DNA from: Isoetes taiwanensis
Lineage: Eukaryota > Streptophyta > Lycopodiopsida > Isoetales > Isoetaceae
Length of the DNA stretch: 64,000 bases
Direction: 5' to 3'
NCBI GenBank assembly: GCA_021234155.1
Contig: JAJEKV010000024.1
Location: 13,862,913 to 13,926,912 of the forward strand
This document shows, piece by piece, positions 11,356 through 22,771 of the stretch. Each line of letters starts with the position of its first letter. The stretch's first letter is position 1. A model generated the notes under the pieces. The model had not been told where the DNA came from, searched no databases, and was given only the letters and a program-made list of their open reading frames with translations. The position numbers were made by a program, and so were the translations under genes.

Positions 11356-11782
11356 AACATAAGGGTATTTGAACAAATATCAAAACTATAAAATACATTG
11401 TACGTTGACCGGGGCATTTCATAGATTTTTGAAAAGTTAGGGGCATGTGGCAAAATATGTCAAAACATAAGGGTATTCTGTAGTTTTTCCCTTAAAAGAA
11501 CACCCTATTAGAGTATTTAGCTAACGCAACGCAATGGATGGAACTCCCTTCGAATAGGATGGGGCTGAAGGAGTATTTAACTTTTTTGTAGTATGAAAAG
11601 GTCCGCTACGGTTAGCTAAAAGACAGAACCTGGTACATTATACTCTCTTTCGGAACACAGACGCATTTTCATCTTTCTTTGGCAGGATATGACATGTGAC
11701 AAGGATAAATATACAAATAAAAAAATCTAAAAGTAAATAAAGCAGAACTGATGGCTATGCAACCCATCTTTTCATATATGAT

Positions 11783-13453
11783 TTATATATGATTATGTTG
11801 AAACTGAGAACATGGCAGAGGCTCAACGTTTTCGTAGGAACCCTCTACCTCCGAACAATTCCATGCTGTTTTTATTCTGCCTTCAATTTTGATGTTGTTC
11901 AAGCAGATCTGGGTGAAAGGAGCTTCACTCAGTCCTTTAATATCGCCCACCATAGAAATATCTTTTCCTATTAGGTTGCTAATTGTAATCCTTGTCACAT
12001 TTGGGTAGGCATTTGGATCGTACTTATCATCTGGATGCTCTTTATATTGGGCAGTGAAGGAAAGAGCTGTGCTAACGTTTCTCATTATGACATCGGAGAT
12101 CGAAATATTAGTTATATATCCTCCTCTTCCTGCTGCAGTTTTAAGATGTATCCCCCATGTTGAATCTGATATGCTTATGCCTTGAACTACCACATTAGAA
12201 ATTCCTCCAGACATTTCACTTCCCAGTGCAATGCCATTGTGATTCACTGTTGTGATGTTTTTGATGAGAATGTTGGTGCTTGGTCTTGCAAATTTAATTC
12301 CATATTCATCCCATCCACTCTTTATAGCAATTGCATCATCACCTGTTTCTATATATGAGTGTCCTATGAATACTTCAGAACTTGAATCTGTAAAAGAAAT
12401 GTGGAGTCAAAGTTTTAGATAACCTCTGTATTTTTACCCTGATTTCAATAGAAATTACAGCTTCACAGATTGTTGATTGATGACAAGGGAAAGGAAAAGA
12501 CACTGGCCTGGATCAACTCCATCAGTATTGTGAGAATCATGAGGTGCCAGAATTGTTACTCCAACAACTGCCACATGCCTGCCAAAGCAAAATACCAGGA
12601 AGTTTAATAACCATACATAGACGATTAAATTAATATTGCTACTTTGAAATATACCTGCAGTACACGGGATGAATGGTCCAAAACGGAGAGTTTTTGAAGG
12701 TAGTGTTTGTCAGGAGAATTTTCTTGGAATTAATAAATTCTACAAGAGAACCTCTGGTGTAGTTCAAGATTTTCTTTTCAAATGATGTCCACCATATCCT
12801 CCCTTGTCCATCTATAGTTCCGTTTTCACCTACACAGACATATACAATGTTGGTTCTTCAAGTTTACAGATGAAGCACCATATTTGTGAAAAATTTACAT
12901 ACCTGTGATCACAACATCTCTAAGCTTCTCCCCATGAATGAGGCTTGAATACCTAGGTCCGGGAAGCTCCCTACCTCTGCCATATGAAGGCAGAGCTTTG
13001 ATGACAGGCCAATCATTCAGATTCTGCACAACGATGAAAATCATATCAAGTATAACAGAGCACTACAAAAAGAGAAACCAAGAACTAAGAAAAAAACGGA
13101 ATTATAGACTCAAAACTTAAATAGGGCACCTGGGAAGCAAGAATGGTAGCACCATTCTCCAAATAGAGAGTAAAATGGCTGGTGAGATTAAAGCAGCCAG
13201 TGAGCCATGTACCACGAGGAACATACAATATTGCACCTCCATCTCTGGCACACGAAGAAAGGTTGGCTATGGCGTCTTGAAATGGTTTGGTGTTGAGGAA
13301 TTTGCCGTCTCCAACTCCACCGAAATCTGAAATGGATGCCCTGTGACGCCTTGCAGGCCCTGCTATGTTAATCTTGTCGAAATCCCATGCCGCTGCATTC
13401 TGCAAACAAATCACAAGCACTAAAATATGGATGATCTTGAAACTCATCAACAT
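11783..13453 (-). CDS. Polygalacturonase-like glycoside hydrolase 28, five exons
   Basis: Exons read on the minus strand: 13453-13130, 13023-12903, 12829-12655, 12578-12508, 12387-11783. The total is 1296 nt, 431 residues, usual for the family. Residues 1-22 form a hydrophobic signal peptide, so the product is probably a secreted cell-wall pectinase (alpha-1,4-galacturonan hydrolysis). GH28 motifs visible are NTDGVD near 224-229, GDDAIAI at 246-252, HNGIALGSE at 280-288 and IHLKT where R-I-K is usual. The GHG His motif is shifted by one residue and the Arg of RIK is His, so activity is uncertain. Splice phases are consistent throughout. The third intron starts with GT; the fourth uses a GC donor (CCAG|GCCAGT). 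No frame break is seen, making this the only intact ordinary gene in the window. Confidence 0.88.
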
Positions 13454-13488
13454 GCTCTCTCATCCATCAAGTGTTCTTGCTGTTTGAG

Positions 13489-13497
13489 TTTTATAAC
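13489..13497 (-). promoter_or_regulatory. TATA box of the GH28 gene
   Basis: The minus strand reads GTTATAAAA about 36 bp before the chosen ATG. A TATA this close implies a very short leader, or that transcription starts near the ATG. The start codon is supported by the signal peptide right behind it. Confidence 0.5.
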
Positions 13498-14560
13498 GCC
13501 CCCTGGTTTGTCAAAAAGTACCTGACAGCCTCCACTAGCCTACAAAGTGGTTAAAGTGAAAATGACCAGAGAAAAAGCAATAAAAAAAGTATTATTTTTG
13601 GGCAAATTCCGGGCACACTAAATTTCTAGATGAGCCAGACACACTAAATTTCCATTAGATTGGACTTTTTTGCATTTTTTTACAAGGGCAGTATAAATTT
13701 CTTATTGAGAACTTGAAATATCCCACTGCTTGAGGGAACAATAGAAAATTTTTCTATTTGGTTTAAAAAGTTCGCACAACACTGCTATTGCATACAACAG
13801 TCCAAAAAGTTGAGAACACCAAAGCTAGTTTCCCAACTGAAACTCTAGAATAGTGAATGGCCTCTTATCCCTCCAAGCATATGCATTTGTAAAAGATAGG
13901 CAATCAAGCAATATTATAGAACATAAATGCATATATTGGAGACATGGTTTCAAGCAACAAACGTCTAGTCCACATCAAGCAACTACCAAACAATGAATTT
14001 TGGTCAATAAAAAGGCATTTTCATTCAGTGGCATGCTTTAAAAATGGACTACCAAACTAAATAAACATTGTCCTATATAACAATAAGAAGTGTAATCTTG
14101 AATCAAACCTCTAGCCTAGTGGGAAACCAACTACATGTTGATGGATGTAATTAGTGGGAAAGAGCATTTGTCGTAATTTATGGGTTTAGATAAAACAGGC
14201 AGTTGCCTATTTATCTATGTGGCAAGCAAAGAACGAAGCTACAAACATTCCAAATACATATATCACTCTTATCTTGGTAGAGATGATATCAAAGGTGCTT
14301 GATATCTCATCCCTTTCTTGAAGTATTTAGTTAGGAAAAATAAAAACAAAGCCTAGGCATAAACGCCTGACGCGGGGCCGCCCAGGGGTATGTATGTAGA
14401 GACAATGGGTAGAATGTATAAGAATGAGTGTTTCGTTATGAATACAGATGCCATATTCAATATGCATATAGGTGCATCCGTTGAGAGGTATGCTATACTA
14501 CCAACCTTGATAAGGCAATTGATCCCAAACTCATCTTCATAGAGAATGAGAATGGTTTTT

Positions 14561-14603
14561 TATCGTCCACTGAGACCAATCGGCCTATGGGACCCAGGTT
14601 TCT
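14561..14603 (-). repeat. LINE-type 3' terminal sequence
   Basis: The minus strand reads GGGTCCCATAGGCCGATTGG followed by TCTCAGTGGACGATAAAA. This matches the last ~40 bases before the (TTCC)n tail of the LINE fragment at 5592-6015. Sequence upstream of it does not match that LINE, so it could be a SINE sharing a LINE tail or another LINE subfamily. Confidence 0.65.
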
Positions 14604-15826
14604 CTACAGTTTTCAACATCTTCAATAAGAATATCTAGCATTATAACAGAGTTTTTTTTTTTTTTTTTTTTTTTTATACGATTTTTAATATGGTTTTCAT
14701 ATGATTTTGAGGGCGTATTTTATATGATGTACTAATTGGTACATCTAGAGTGCGCAATCCCCCGACCCATCTCACGGCCAAGATTAAGTCTTCTATTTTT
14801 AATCTAAGGGTTTACAAGGGGAAAACGAAAGATATTTTAATGAAATTATTTTTGTAATGTTTTTTTGTTATATGCAAAGGTCGAGAGATCTCATAATAGG
14901 GTTTGCTGAAGCTGAAATAGGGCGAAGTTGGAAACAGTGTTGTTTGAGATGGCGATTGCATGAGGCCTGAACATGACTCTTTGAGAAGACAGTGTTTGAG
15001 ATGTCAAATGGGCGTTTTTGCCTCTCTTTTCTGTTCGAGCTTCTCATATTCCCCTGCCTTCAGTTTTTGGCGGTCTCCAAGTCCAACAAAAACTCTGGCG
15101 CTATAACTGAGATGGATGGATGGCACTACTTTGTTGCTTACTTCTGCTTTTAGCACTTATTTTTCCAGCACAGGTAATATCTTCTTCTTGTTTCCTTCCT
15201 TTTCCATAAAGTCCAGACAAAGGATGATAACTCGGCATCCATAGTTACAACTAGCTACAATCTCCGCCCCTGCTGCCTTTTCTTCAAAGGTTTTTCAAGC
15301 TTAAGAATTATTGGCCTTAAGTCGGCCATCTATTTTCTAGCCCCATTTGTGGATTCTGCATTTGTCGCCAGAACTGTCGAAATGGAAGCCGTATATACTG
15401 TATCCAGGTACCCATTTTTTGTTTACAGAGAAGAAATAACTACTTTTGAGATAGATCATTTTGACACAGCTAAGTACTTTTGATTAAGTGCTTTTGGGTA
15501 AGTGATTTTAATTAAGTGCTTTTGTGGAGTAATTTGAAGCGTCTAGTCCTAAAAGCATCCAGTGTTGCAAGATGAAGAAAGAACGGAATTTTTTTTTTGG
15601 GTGTACAAGCATATAACAGAAGTTTTCTTTTGTGTGTACAAGCATGACTGCAGACAGAATAATCACCTATGCATCTTAAAAAGTTAAAGGGATGCCACAT
15701 GCATCTGGTAAGAGCCTTTCAAACTCGAGAACCAAGCTGTTATTTTTCATGCCAGTTTTTACAGATGGAGTTTTTCAGTTTTCATAGATATAAGCAAAAG
15801 TTGATGACTTTGATTTTTTGCAGGAG

Positions 15827-15976
15827 ATGGATTCTAATATCAATAAGGATTCTCGTTCTGATACAAATGAAGATCTCTATTGTACTGCTTGTCAGAATAC
15901 TGCCATTTATTTCTACATGAAAGAGATTAGAATTATTGGAAAAATGTTACTATGCAACTCCTGCCAGTTTATGTGA
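15827..15976 (+). CDS. Possible exon with a C-x2-C ... C-x2-C zinc-finger spacing
   Basis: A plausible acceptor (TTTTTTGCAG) precedes MDSNINKDSRSDTNEDLYC. The frame continues with CTACQNTA, about 18 residues, then LLCNSCQFM and a stop. The cysteine spacing and LLCN-C resemble a GATA-type zinc finger, but the conserved LWR block is absent. It may be a decayed exon or coincidence. No adjoining exons were identified. Confidence 0.22.
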   Translation: MDSNINKDSRSDTNEDLYCTACQNTAIYFYMKEIRIIGKMLLCNSCQFM

Positions 15977-16833
15977 TGGTTTACATCAAACATTTTATTA
16001 TTCAAATTTGGCTACATTTTAAGAGCAAAGCATAACATCCATATGTGAAGGCACTATTGAAGGTCAGGGAAAACTTTTAAATTAATTGTGCCTCTATTTC
16101 TGTTTATAAATTGAAATTGTATATTGCAATCAGAGATTTGCTATTAGATGGTTTTACATGAAGAAGGTGTAAGCCTGATTGCAGATAATGTTTCCTATAA
16201 CCTGGCTCTGATACACATCCACATGGAACCATTTATGGTAACTGATCTTTACTTGCTTTGGAAATCAAATTTGTATATTGGACTCAAAGATTTAGTATTT
16301 GAAGCTGAGGGCAAAACTGTTTAGAGTGACTTGAATATCAAATACCTTCTCTTCATTAGCAAATTCGAGCATATGAGGCAATCAAACAACAGGTGCCAAA
16401 TCCTGAAGATAAACATTTCCATACATGCAGTGATGTACTTATCAATATCAGGTAGTAATGTACTTATCAATATCAGGCATGGTGCTTTCCATGTCCACCA
16501 ACCTGGACTAGAAATGTGTTAGCTGAACAGATCCCAAGTCTAGAGAGCACCAGCATATGCATGGCAACATGGAAGATCATGCATCCATAGGAATGTCTTA
16601 GGATAAAGTACACTATGGATACTAGCCCAATGTAAAACTAGAATTTATAGGCAATCTGGGATTTTCATGCATTTATTGCTTTTGTAACCATGTAAACCTT
16701 CTATAAATATGATCCATGCAAACCTTCTATAAAGAAGGTTCAACTAAAATACCCAAGCGGCTATGTAATTAATATTTAAGCCTATGTAATTAATATTTAA
16801 GTCCTTAATGTTTACTTACGTTTGCTTTTGTTA

Positions 16834-17331
16834 GGGCCCGAAGGGCCAAAACATTTTTTTAATATAACATGCAACACATAACTACCATTAACATTAATTA
16901 ACACAACCATTACATCCAACATTTCCAAATTAAAATCCCCCTCAAACCCCCTTTCGTTTGGGTGCATATTCACACGGGGGGTGACTCCGGGCATTGAGAT
17001 GGTCTAGATCGAGGAATAAAGGGCCGTACATAGCCCTTTATTCCTCGATCTAGACCGTACATAGAGATCCTCATTTGTGGGGTATGCATGTACAAGTTTT
17101 AGTATACTGTATAACATAGTTTGTAAAATACTATAAGATTTGAGGCAGTGTACTATATGGTGTTGATTTTGTACATGTATAATATAATTTTAGGGGCTCT
17201 CGCTGCCCTACGTCACCCCCCGTGTGAATATGCACCCAAACCAAAGGGGGTTTAAGGGGGAATTTTATTTTTAAGTGTGGAATGTAATGATTTGTGTTAT
17301 ACCTAAAAAACAATTTGGCCCCTTCGGGGCC
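16834..17331. mobile_element. Fold-back/MITE-like element, copy 1
   Basis: Both ends carry a GGCCC-CGAAGGG-GCC palindrome and long inverted arms. The arm segments around TTTGGGTGCATATTCACACG occur near 16957 (inverted) and 17218. The ~500-bp unit has no coding capacity. A perfect hairpin lies at its centre (17001-17056). No clear target duplication was found, so the superfamily is undetermined. Half of it recurs at 19910-20285. Confidence 0.75.
17001..17056. repeat. Perfect hairpin, 24-bp arms, 8-nt loop
   Basis: Arms 17001-17024 and 17033-17056 are exact reverse complements (GGTCTAGATCGAGGAATAAA...), separated by CGTACATA. It sits at the centre of the fold-back element. Confidence 0.9.
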
Positions 17332-18848
17332 TTCAACAAACCGAAGGGTTCGAATGTAATGAATTGTATTTATTTTTAAAAAATTTGGATCTTGGTTGCT
17401 TATTATAGACTAAGTCGTTGGCATATCTTTTTGAACATGCACACAACATGGTTTGTATCCTAGGACCTCTTCAACACATTTACAATATGATACAAGCACC
17501 TCTTATACGCATTTACAAATATCATACAAGCAGTAAAGATCTCCCGGGAATCGAACCTGGAGTAGGAGTAACCTAACTGATCATGCATGTTGCTTCTAGC
17601 TCTAAATTTTGGCCCACAAAGCTACAAGTATATTACTTTGCCCTAACACATAACTACCATTAAAGTAGAGGCCATTAGCCTGTTTATTTGTCATGTTAAA
17701 TAAGGTGGGCAATTGAGAAAAATGCAAGATATATACTTTAATGTGACATTGAGGTAGCACACGTACAAGAGGACAAAGCAGCATAGGAGATGAGGGTTTA
17801 GATCCAAAGGAAAAGATGCAATTTATTGAAATGTAATGATAGCAATAATGTTTGAAGATAAGCACCTTTATGGAGTTCTATTATAAATAAAGGAAATACC
17901 TTCTGGGGAATGTCAACTGACCTATGATGGCTAAAACACAATGGATATGAAGTACAACAACTGCAACGTGTGAAATATATGTGCAAGTAATCAATGTGCA
18001 CAGAATCCTTGAATGCAATGCTGAATTATATCCATGATCCTCTTTCAACACCTTGCTTTAACAATCCATTTCCTCAAAGCAAAATAAAGAAGGCTGCGGG
18101 CCTGAAATTGAGCAATAGATTAACCACAATATGGTAAAAGCAAAAAAGAATTGAGCAATAATTCTCCATCTAGGATATCGCTCCGGACCACTCTGCACTA
18201 ATTATTTTGTACACAATATTACGCACCATACTACGCTCCGGACTAAAACCCCGGTTGGAGCTCAATGTGAATATAGTGCTTAAAAATACCTCTTATGACA
18301 GAGCAGTCCCAAAGCGAAAGCAAATATCAATATCTAACATAAGGTGCCATCTTCAAATCTTCACGCCTAACAAAGTACTACTTTGAATGTAAATAATGCA
18401 CTATGAGGCCCTAAATACGATACAAACGTATGTAAACAAGAAGATGCATAGCAGTGCGCAAAGATTAGGTCTTTCGCCATGGAAGCCTCCAATTCCAACC
18501 TTCCAATCTTGGCAAGCTGCTGACTATACTCTGCACTAGATTAAAACCCCTGTTGGAGCAAAATGTGGAAGTAATGATTAAAAATACCTCTTATGATGGA
18601 GCAGTCCCAAACTGAGCAGTATCATGACCCCTGGCTCAATGACTCGTTGTGTTGTACCTCTTAATGAGAGTACAAAGGCCCTGCACCAAAGAAGCATATT
18701 TTACAGGCAAAACCTTCCTCAGATTAAGTTATATTGCCTTGCAATGATTGCAGTTCATGAATTTCATGAACCACAATTACCCACTTGGAAAATGAAAAAC
18801 ATTACAGGAATATTTTCAGAATTTATCATGCATTTAATTTAATACCTG
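17332..18848. other. Spacer with a SINE-like tRNA B box and a direct repeat
   Basis: No protein gene is recognised. On the minus strand GGTTCGATTCC (17547-17557) is an exact RNA polymerase III B box. Upstream AGAGCTAGAAGCAACATGCA looks like a decayed A-box region, so a tRNA-derived SINE around 17530-17610 is possible. Further right, 18243-18313 and 18541-18611 are ~85% similar direct repeats (AAAACCCCKGTTGGAG... AAAAATACCTCTTATGA). Confidence 0.4.
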
Positions 18849-19778
18849 CTACGATTGCCATAGAAAGCGCTTCGAATTTGGAAAAGGAAGACTTACAACA
18901 AAACAACGATAGATGGGGCACAAGTGGCCATCATCTCCAACTCTAGTATTATGCTCCAATATCTGAGAATGTTTGAATCTTTGAAGTTGTATGGTAGGAG
19001 ATACAAGGCCTCGACAATTTTCATTGCCATGGGCCATGAGTAACCACTTACATGAATCTACTCCGTCAAATATTATCTCAGAATGTACCTTTTTACCCTC
19101 AACTAAGGACCATAAGGAGGTACATACATCAAGAATAGCTACATGCGTGGAATTTGTGAAAGCAATACCAGCTAGTTTCATTTTCACAAACAGTTGGAAC
19201 GCCTCATTATGAAGCCCGTTCTGTTTCTGTACCCCAATTAAGGCAGTCCAAGAGACTGCATTCAGATTAGGAATTCTATTAAATATTATATGGGCCTCTG
19301 TAAGAGTCCCAAGTTGAGCAGAGGCAGTAAGTAAAGCATTCCATGACACTATATCTGGATGAGGCATTCCATCAAAAAACGCCTTTGCAGTGTCGAGGTC
19401 TTTGCATCTGATACATGCTGAAATCATCATGTTCCAGGAAAAAATGTTGGGTTTGCAGATGTTGAGCCAAGCAATATCGGCATTGTCTTGGGCAGCCCCT
19501 GACTTACCAAGCCCGATAGAAGGTGCACCCCTAAACTGACCTCGGATTTTATGTTCAGCAGGTCTGAGGAAGACGGTATTCGGGCCTTGGCCGAATGCTG
19601 AATCTTGAAGCATATTCGAACCCTGCAGCATTGTATTGCTTTCGATTCTTGCCTTCTTTCTTCCTAACCCTAAAATAACCCTAAAACATGATGGCACGAT
19701 GCTTGCATGCAAAACTCTGAAAATGGCAACTAAAATAAAAAGAGGGCTTTTGTTGTGAGCCCTTGGATGTTGGACCAT
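18849..19778 (-). pseudogene. PPR protein fragment (PLS type), decayed
   Basis: PPR proteins bind RNA in plastids and mitochondria, one base per ~35-residue repeat. The frame has about 100 unassigned residues, then consecutive repeats: KPNIFSWNMMISACIRCKDL, PDIVSWNALLTASAQLG, and AVSWTALIGVQKQNGLHNEA followed by a long S-type stretch ending GKKVHSEIIFDG. After that the frame drifts (residues past ~235 no longer fit, while PPR-like residues appear in a neighbouring frame), indicating a frameshift. Only three or four repeats remain and no E/DYW domain is seen, against ten or more in functional members. Read as a truncated pseudogene. Intronless structure would also fit a gene piece. Confidence 0.72.
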
Positions 19779-19909
19779 TGAAAAAAAAAAGCTAAATCAA
19801 CGACTAAGAAATGATGCACTCTAGATGTACGCATTAGTACATCCATTCGAATACGCCATGAAATCTTAGGAAAACCTTTGTGAAAAGCGTACAAAAACAC
19901 AAAGAAAAC

Positions 19910-20285
19910 CCCCTGTTATTATGCTACATATTCACACGAGGGGTTACGTAGGGCAGCGAGAGCCCTTAATAACTTACAATACATGTACAAAATTAACACC
20001 ATTAAGTATATTCCTTCAAACCTTAAGTATTTTGCAAACCTCAATATACAGTATATAAAAACTAGTACAGGCATACCCCACAAACGAGGATTGCTATGTA
20101 CAGTCCAGATCAAGGAATAAAGGGGTTATATGCCCATCCAATAGCTCTCGGTGCCCGGAGTGACCCCCCGTGTGAATATGCACCCAAACGAAAAGGGGTT
20201 TGAGGGGGGTTTTAATTTGGAAATGTTGGATGTAATGGTTGTGTTAATTAATGTTAATGGTAGTTATGTGTTGCATGTTATAGCA
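19910..20285. mobile_element. Fold-back/MITE-like element, partial copy 2
   Basis: 20150-20281 is nearly identical in reverse complement to 16860-16990 of copy 1 (GTGTGAATATGCACCCAAAC, then GGAAATGTTGGATGTAATGG). The left part repeats the other arm (CATATTCACACGAGGGG). The GGCCC end palindromes are missing here, so this copy is truncated or misjoined. It lies 0.1 kb from the PPR fragment and 0.3 kb from the LINE tail. Confidence 0.7.
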
Positions 20286-20690
20286 CAAGGGATGGCAAAT
20301 TCCAATCTTTTCATATGAAATTGAAGAAGCGAGAGAAATTTTCAGTTGTTGCCCATGACCTAGAAGATAATGCCGAGAAAGAACCATGCTCAAACATAGA
20401 TCATTATATATTCGTGGAGATCACATTGGCATTAAGGTAATTTAGAAAATTATTGAACGCTGTTGGTTGCCCAAATGGCAACGTATTCGGAAGTACAGAT
20501 AACCATGTTTCCATCATTCTGCATTATGAGCTTGTAAGAGTCAGACTTGCGGTTAAGACCAATTGGCAAGGTTTTGGTTATTATAACTATAACTATAACT
20601 ATAATTTATTGATCACGCCATTTTGAGACCCAACAAGGATCTATATGGCAATATGTACATATCATACATCATAAGCATTTTCGAACACAA

Positions 20691-22331
20691 TTAATGTTCA
20701 TGAGCTACTTCCATCTCCTGCATATAATCATAAAATGCAATTATCTCTGTTCTTTCCTTATATACCTTTTTGATGTAGGCGCTCGGTTTCCTTGGTTGAA
20801 CTTCCATAAGCTCTCGCAAGTTACTGCATGTAATTCTAAAGTCCCCCTGAATATCTTCATATGCAGGACATTCAATGAAAGCATGTATCTCATCCTCAAT
20901 TTGTACCAAACAGCACGGACAAAGGCGGTATTCCCGTGGAATACGATGCCACCTACTTACTTCAATGGCTAAATGATGCGATGACAGTCTCAGTTGCGAA
21001 ATCAATTGCCGCTCTTTAACACTTAAGTCTGCTTGCATGTATGATTGCTCAGAGTCATCTACAATAGCATTAAACTCAGATCTATAAAATCTCGCTTTTA
21101 TCTCTTCTCCAGGTGTCAAGTGCCAGTATTGATTGACAAATTTTTCTCCAACAAAGCCCCTTATATCAGAAAATTTATCGGGCCAACTATAGGGAGTAAT
21201 CCCCCAAGCTGCTGCCCATTCCAACACCTTTTGGTACCAGCCACCTTCCTTGAGCATTGACATATGTAAAGCCCGTTTAGGGAGTCTATCTGAGTCCATA
21301 TTCAGCACTCTGTTTAAATAATGCAGTGTTTGACTAAGTGCTTCAGCTTCTATGGGCATAAACCCGACCTCAGCCAACATCATTTTGTATGGTGTCTGGA
21401 TTTTAACACCAAGCTCGAATGCCAGAAATTGTTTTTGCACCCTTTCAATGCAAGCCCATCTCGATTTTGACAACCCTGGAGCCCAAACTGGGCAGCCATA
21501 CAACATGACTGGCTTCACCAAAACACCAAATAGCAATTTCTTAAGATTCCAGTGTTCAAAATTCCTTTCCTTACAGATACGCATCATGCCATACAATGCT
21601 CGGAATCCACCAACATGCCTTTTGGTAGCGGCCAAATTCCATTTATAATTGCCGCTTACCTCAACTCCTAGATACTTATATGCTTTTACTACCTCCAAAG
21701 GTTCTCCATCTAGCACACATATAGGAGACTCTGTAGTCCCAAAACCTATTACTTTGGTCTTCTCCTTATTAATGCACATGCCATGAGCTGTGCAAAATGC
21801 TTGCAAGGCATCCAGGTGCGTTTGTAGACCTTCTATTGTTCTTGATATGAGAACAATATCATCAGCAAAAAGGAGCAACTGAACAATATATCCATGAAGA
21901 TCTATACCAATGCCTCCGTGGGAATATAACCACTGCTCTACCTCATCTATAAATAATCCAAACAACAATGGAGAGCATGGACAGCCTTGCTTTACCCCTA
22001 CTGTGCTATGGATCTTATGCTTTTTATCAAATGGGAAGGAAAGCTCCACAAGGATACGCTGATACAAACATGTTACTGCCTCTTGTAACTCTGTTGGAAC
22101 TCCCAAGAATTCCATTCTATCTTGCAACTTTCCTCTTTCCACCCTATCAAAGGCTTTAGTAAGGTCAACAAAAGCACAAAATACCTTGTTTCCTCGCCCT
22201 TTTGCAGACTCAGTTATGATGCGCAGAGTTACCAGATGATCTATAGTAGAGTAACCTGCACGAAATCCAGTTTGACACGTTGCTCTCACATTTTTTTGAT
22301 CAGCCCAGCATGAAATTTTTCTTTCCACCAT
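20691..22331 (-). pseudogene. LINE 1 reverse transcriptase and zf-RVT block
   Basis: The largest intact piece, 546 codons. It includes GFRAGYSTIDHL, the palm VDLTKAFDRVERGKL, the GVKQGCPCSPLLFGLFIDEV block, the catalytic LLFADDIVLIS, KEKTKVIGFG, and the thumb region YKYLGVEVS. A long C-terminal extension ends in CPCCLVQIEDEIHAFIECPAY, the zinc-binding module. All RT catalytic aspartates are present. The block is separated from its N-terminal half by a frameshift near 22340 (the upstream piece loses frame at SNYRIVLVG). Natural stop after EVAHEH. Confidence 0.93.
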
Positions 22332-22348
22332 AGATGCAAAAATCTTAG

Positions 22349-22756
22349 CTAGCCCACCAAGACTATTCTATAGTTACTAACCATATTTCTGTCACCAGTT
22401 TTATAGATTGGAACTACCCTGCTGATGGTCCATGATTCAGGGAAAGTTCCTTCAATCAGCGCCAAATTACAAACCTGTGCAATTTTCTCATATAGCTCCT
22501 CATTACCCCATTTGCATAACTCAGTCACGAGCCCCAAATTGTCCGGTGCCTTACCATTTTTCATGTCTTTGAGAGCATCTTCAACATCCCCTCTGGTAAA
22601 AATGCCTTCCTGAACTGTCCCAGCTTTAGCCATTGGTCTGCAACCATCTACAGTATATAACTTTTTTACTAGTCCCAAAAGGTCTTGCTCTGAGAAGTCT
22701 CCAATGGTAGGATGCTGCTTAGTTTGATGCCAAAATGTTTTTGGGTCTAGTTCCAA
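22349..22756 (-). pseudogene. LINE 1 linker and RT N-terminal block
   Basis: Contains DPKTFWHQTKQHP, the linker motif of this LINE group, then ALKDMKNGKAPDNLGLVTEL and SWTISRVVPIYKTGDRN, the RT0/RT1 blocks. It is out of frame with both neighbours. The shifts lie near 22760 and 22340. Continuous homology across both shifts shows these are lesions, not introns. Confidence 0.9.
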
Positions 22757-22771
22757 ATCAGAAATGAGTTT

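Larger units (their letters stand above)
10644..11491 (+). mobile_element. Deleted Mutator-like element (MULE), 848 bp
   Basis: Long terminal inverted repeats of about 90 bp face each other (10644-10735 and about 11400-11491), starting GGGAAAAACTACAGAATACC. The flanking 9-mers TTAACAAAA and TTAAAAGAA match at 7 of 9 positions, the MULE target-duplication length. The interior keeps only the last codons of a mudrA-type transposase and a tandem repeat. It is therefore an internal deletion derivative of an autonomous MULE, not a captured-gene Pack-MULE. Confidence 0.85.
13500..16833. other. Gene-poor interval with small tandem repeats
   Basis: No complete gene is recognised. It holds a ~26-bp poly-T run (14650-14676), a LINE 3'-end match (14561-14603), short tandem repeats built on TAAGTGCTTTTG (15470-15530), a doubled GTACTTATCAATATCAGG (around 16435-16475) and a doubled TATGTAATTAATATTTAAG (16760-16800). 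One possible exon is listed separately. Confidence 0.5.

Noticed and set aside
15827-15976. Firm GATA zinc-finger gene call
   Set aside because: Cysteine spacing fits but the LWR core is missing and no neighbouring exon is found, so it is kept only as a low-confidence feature.
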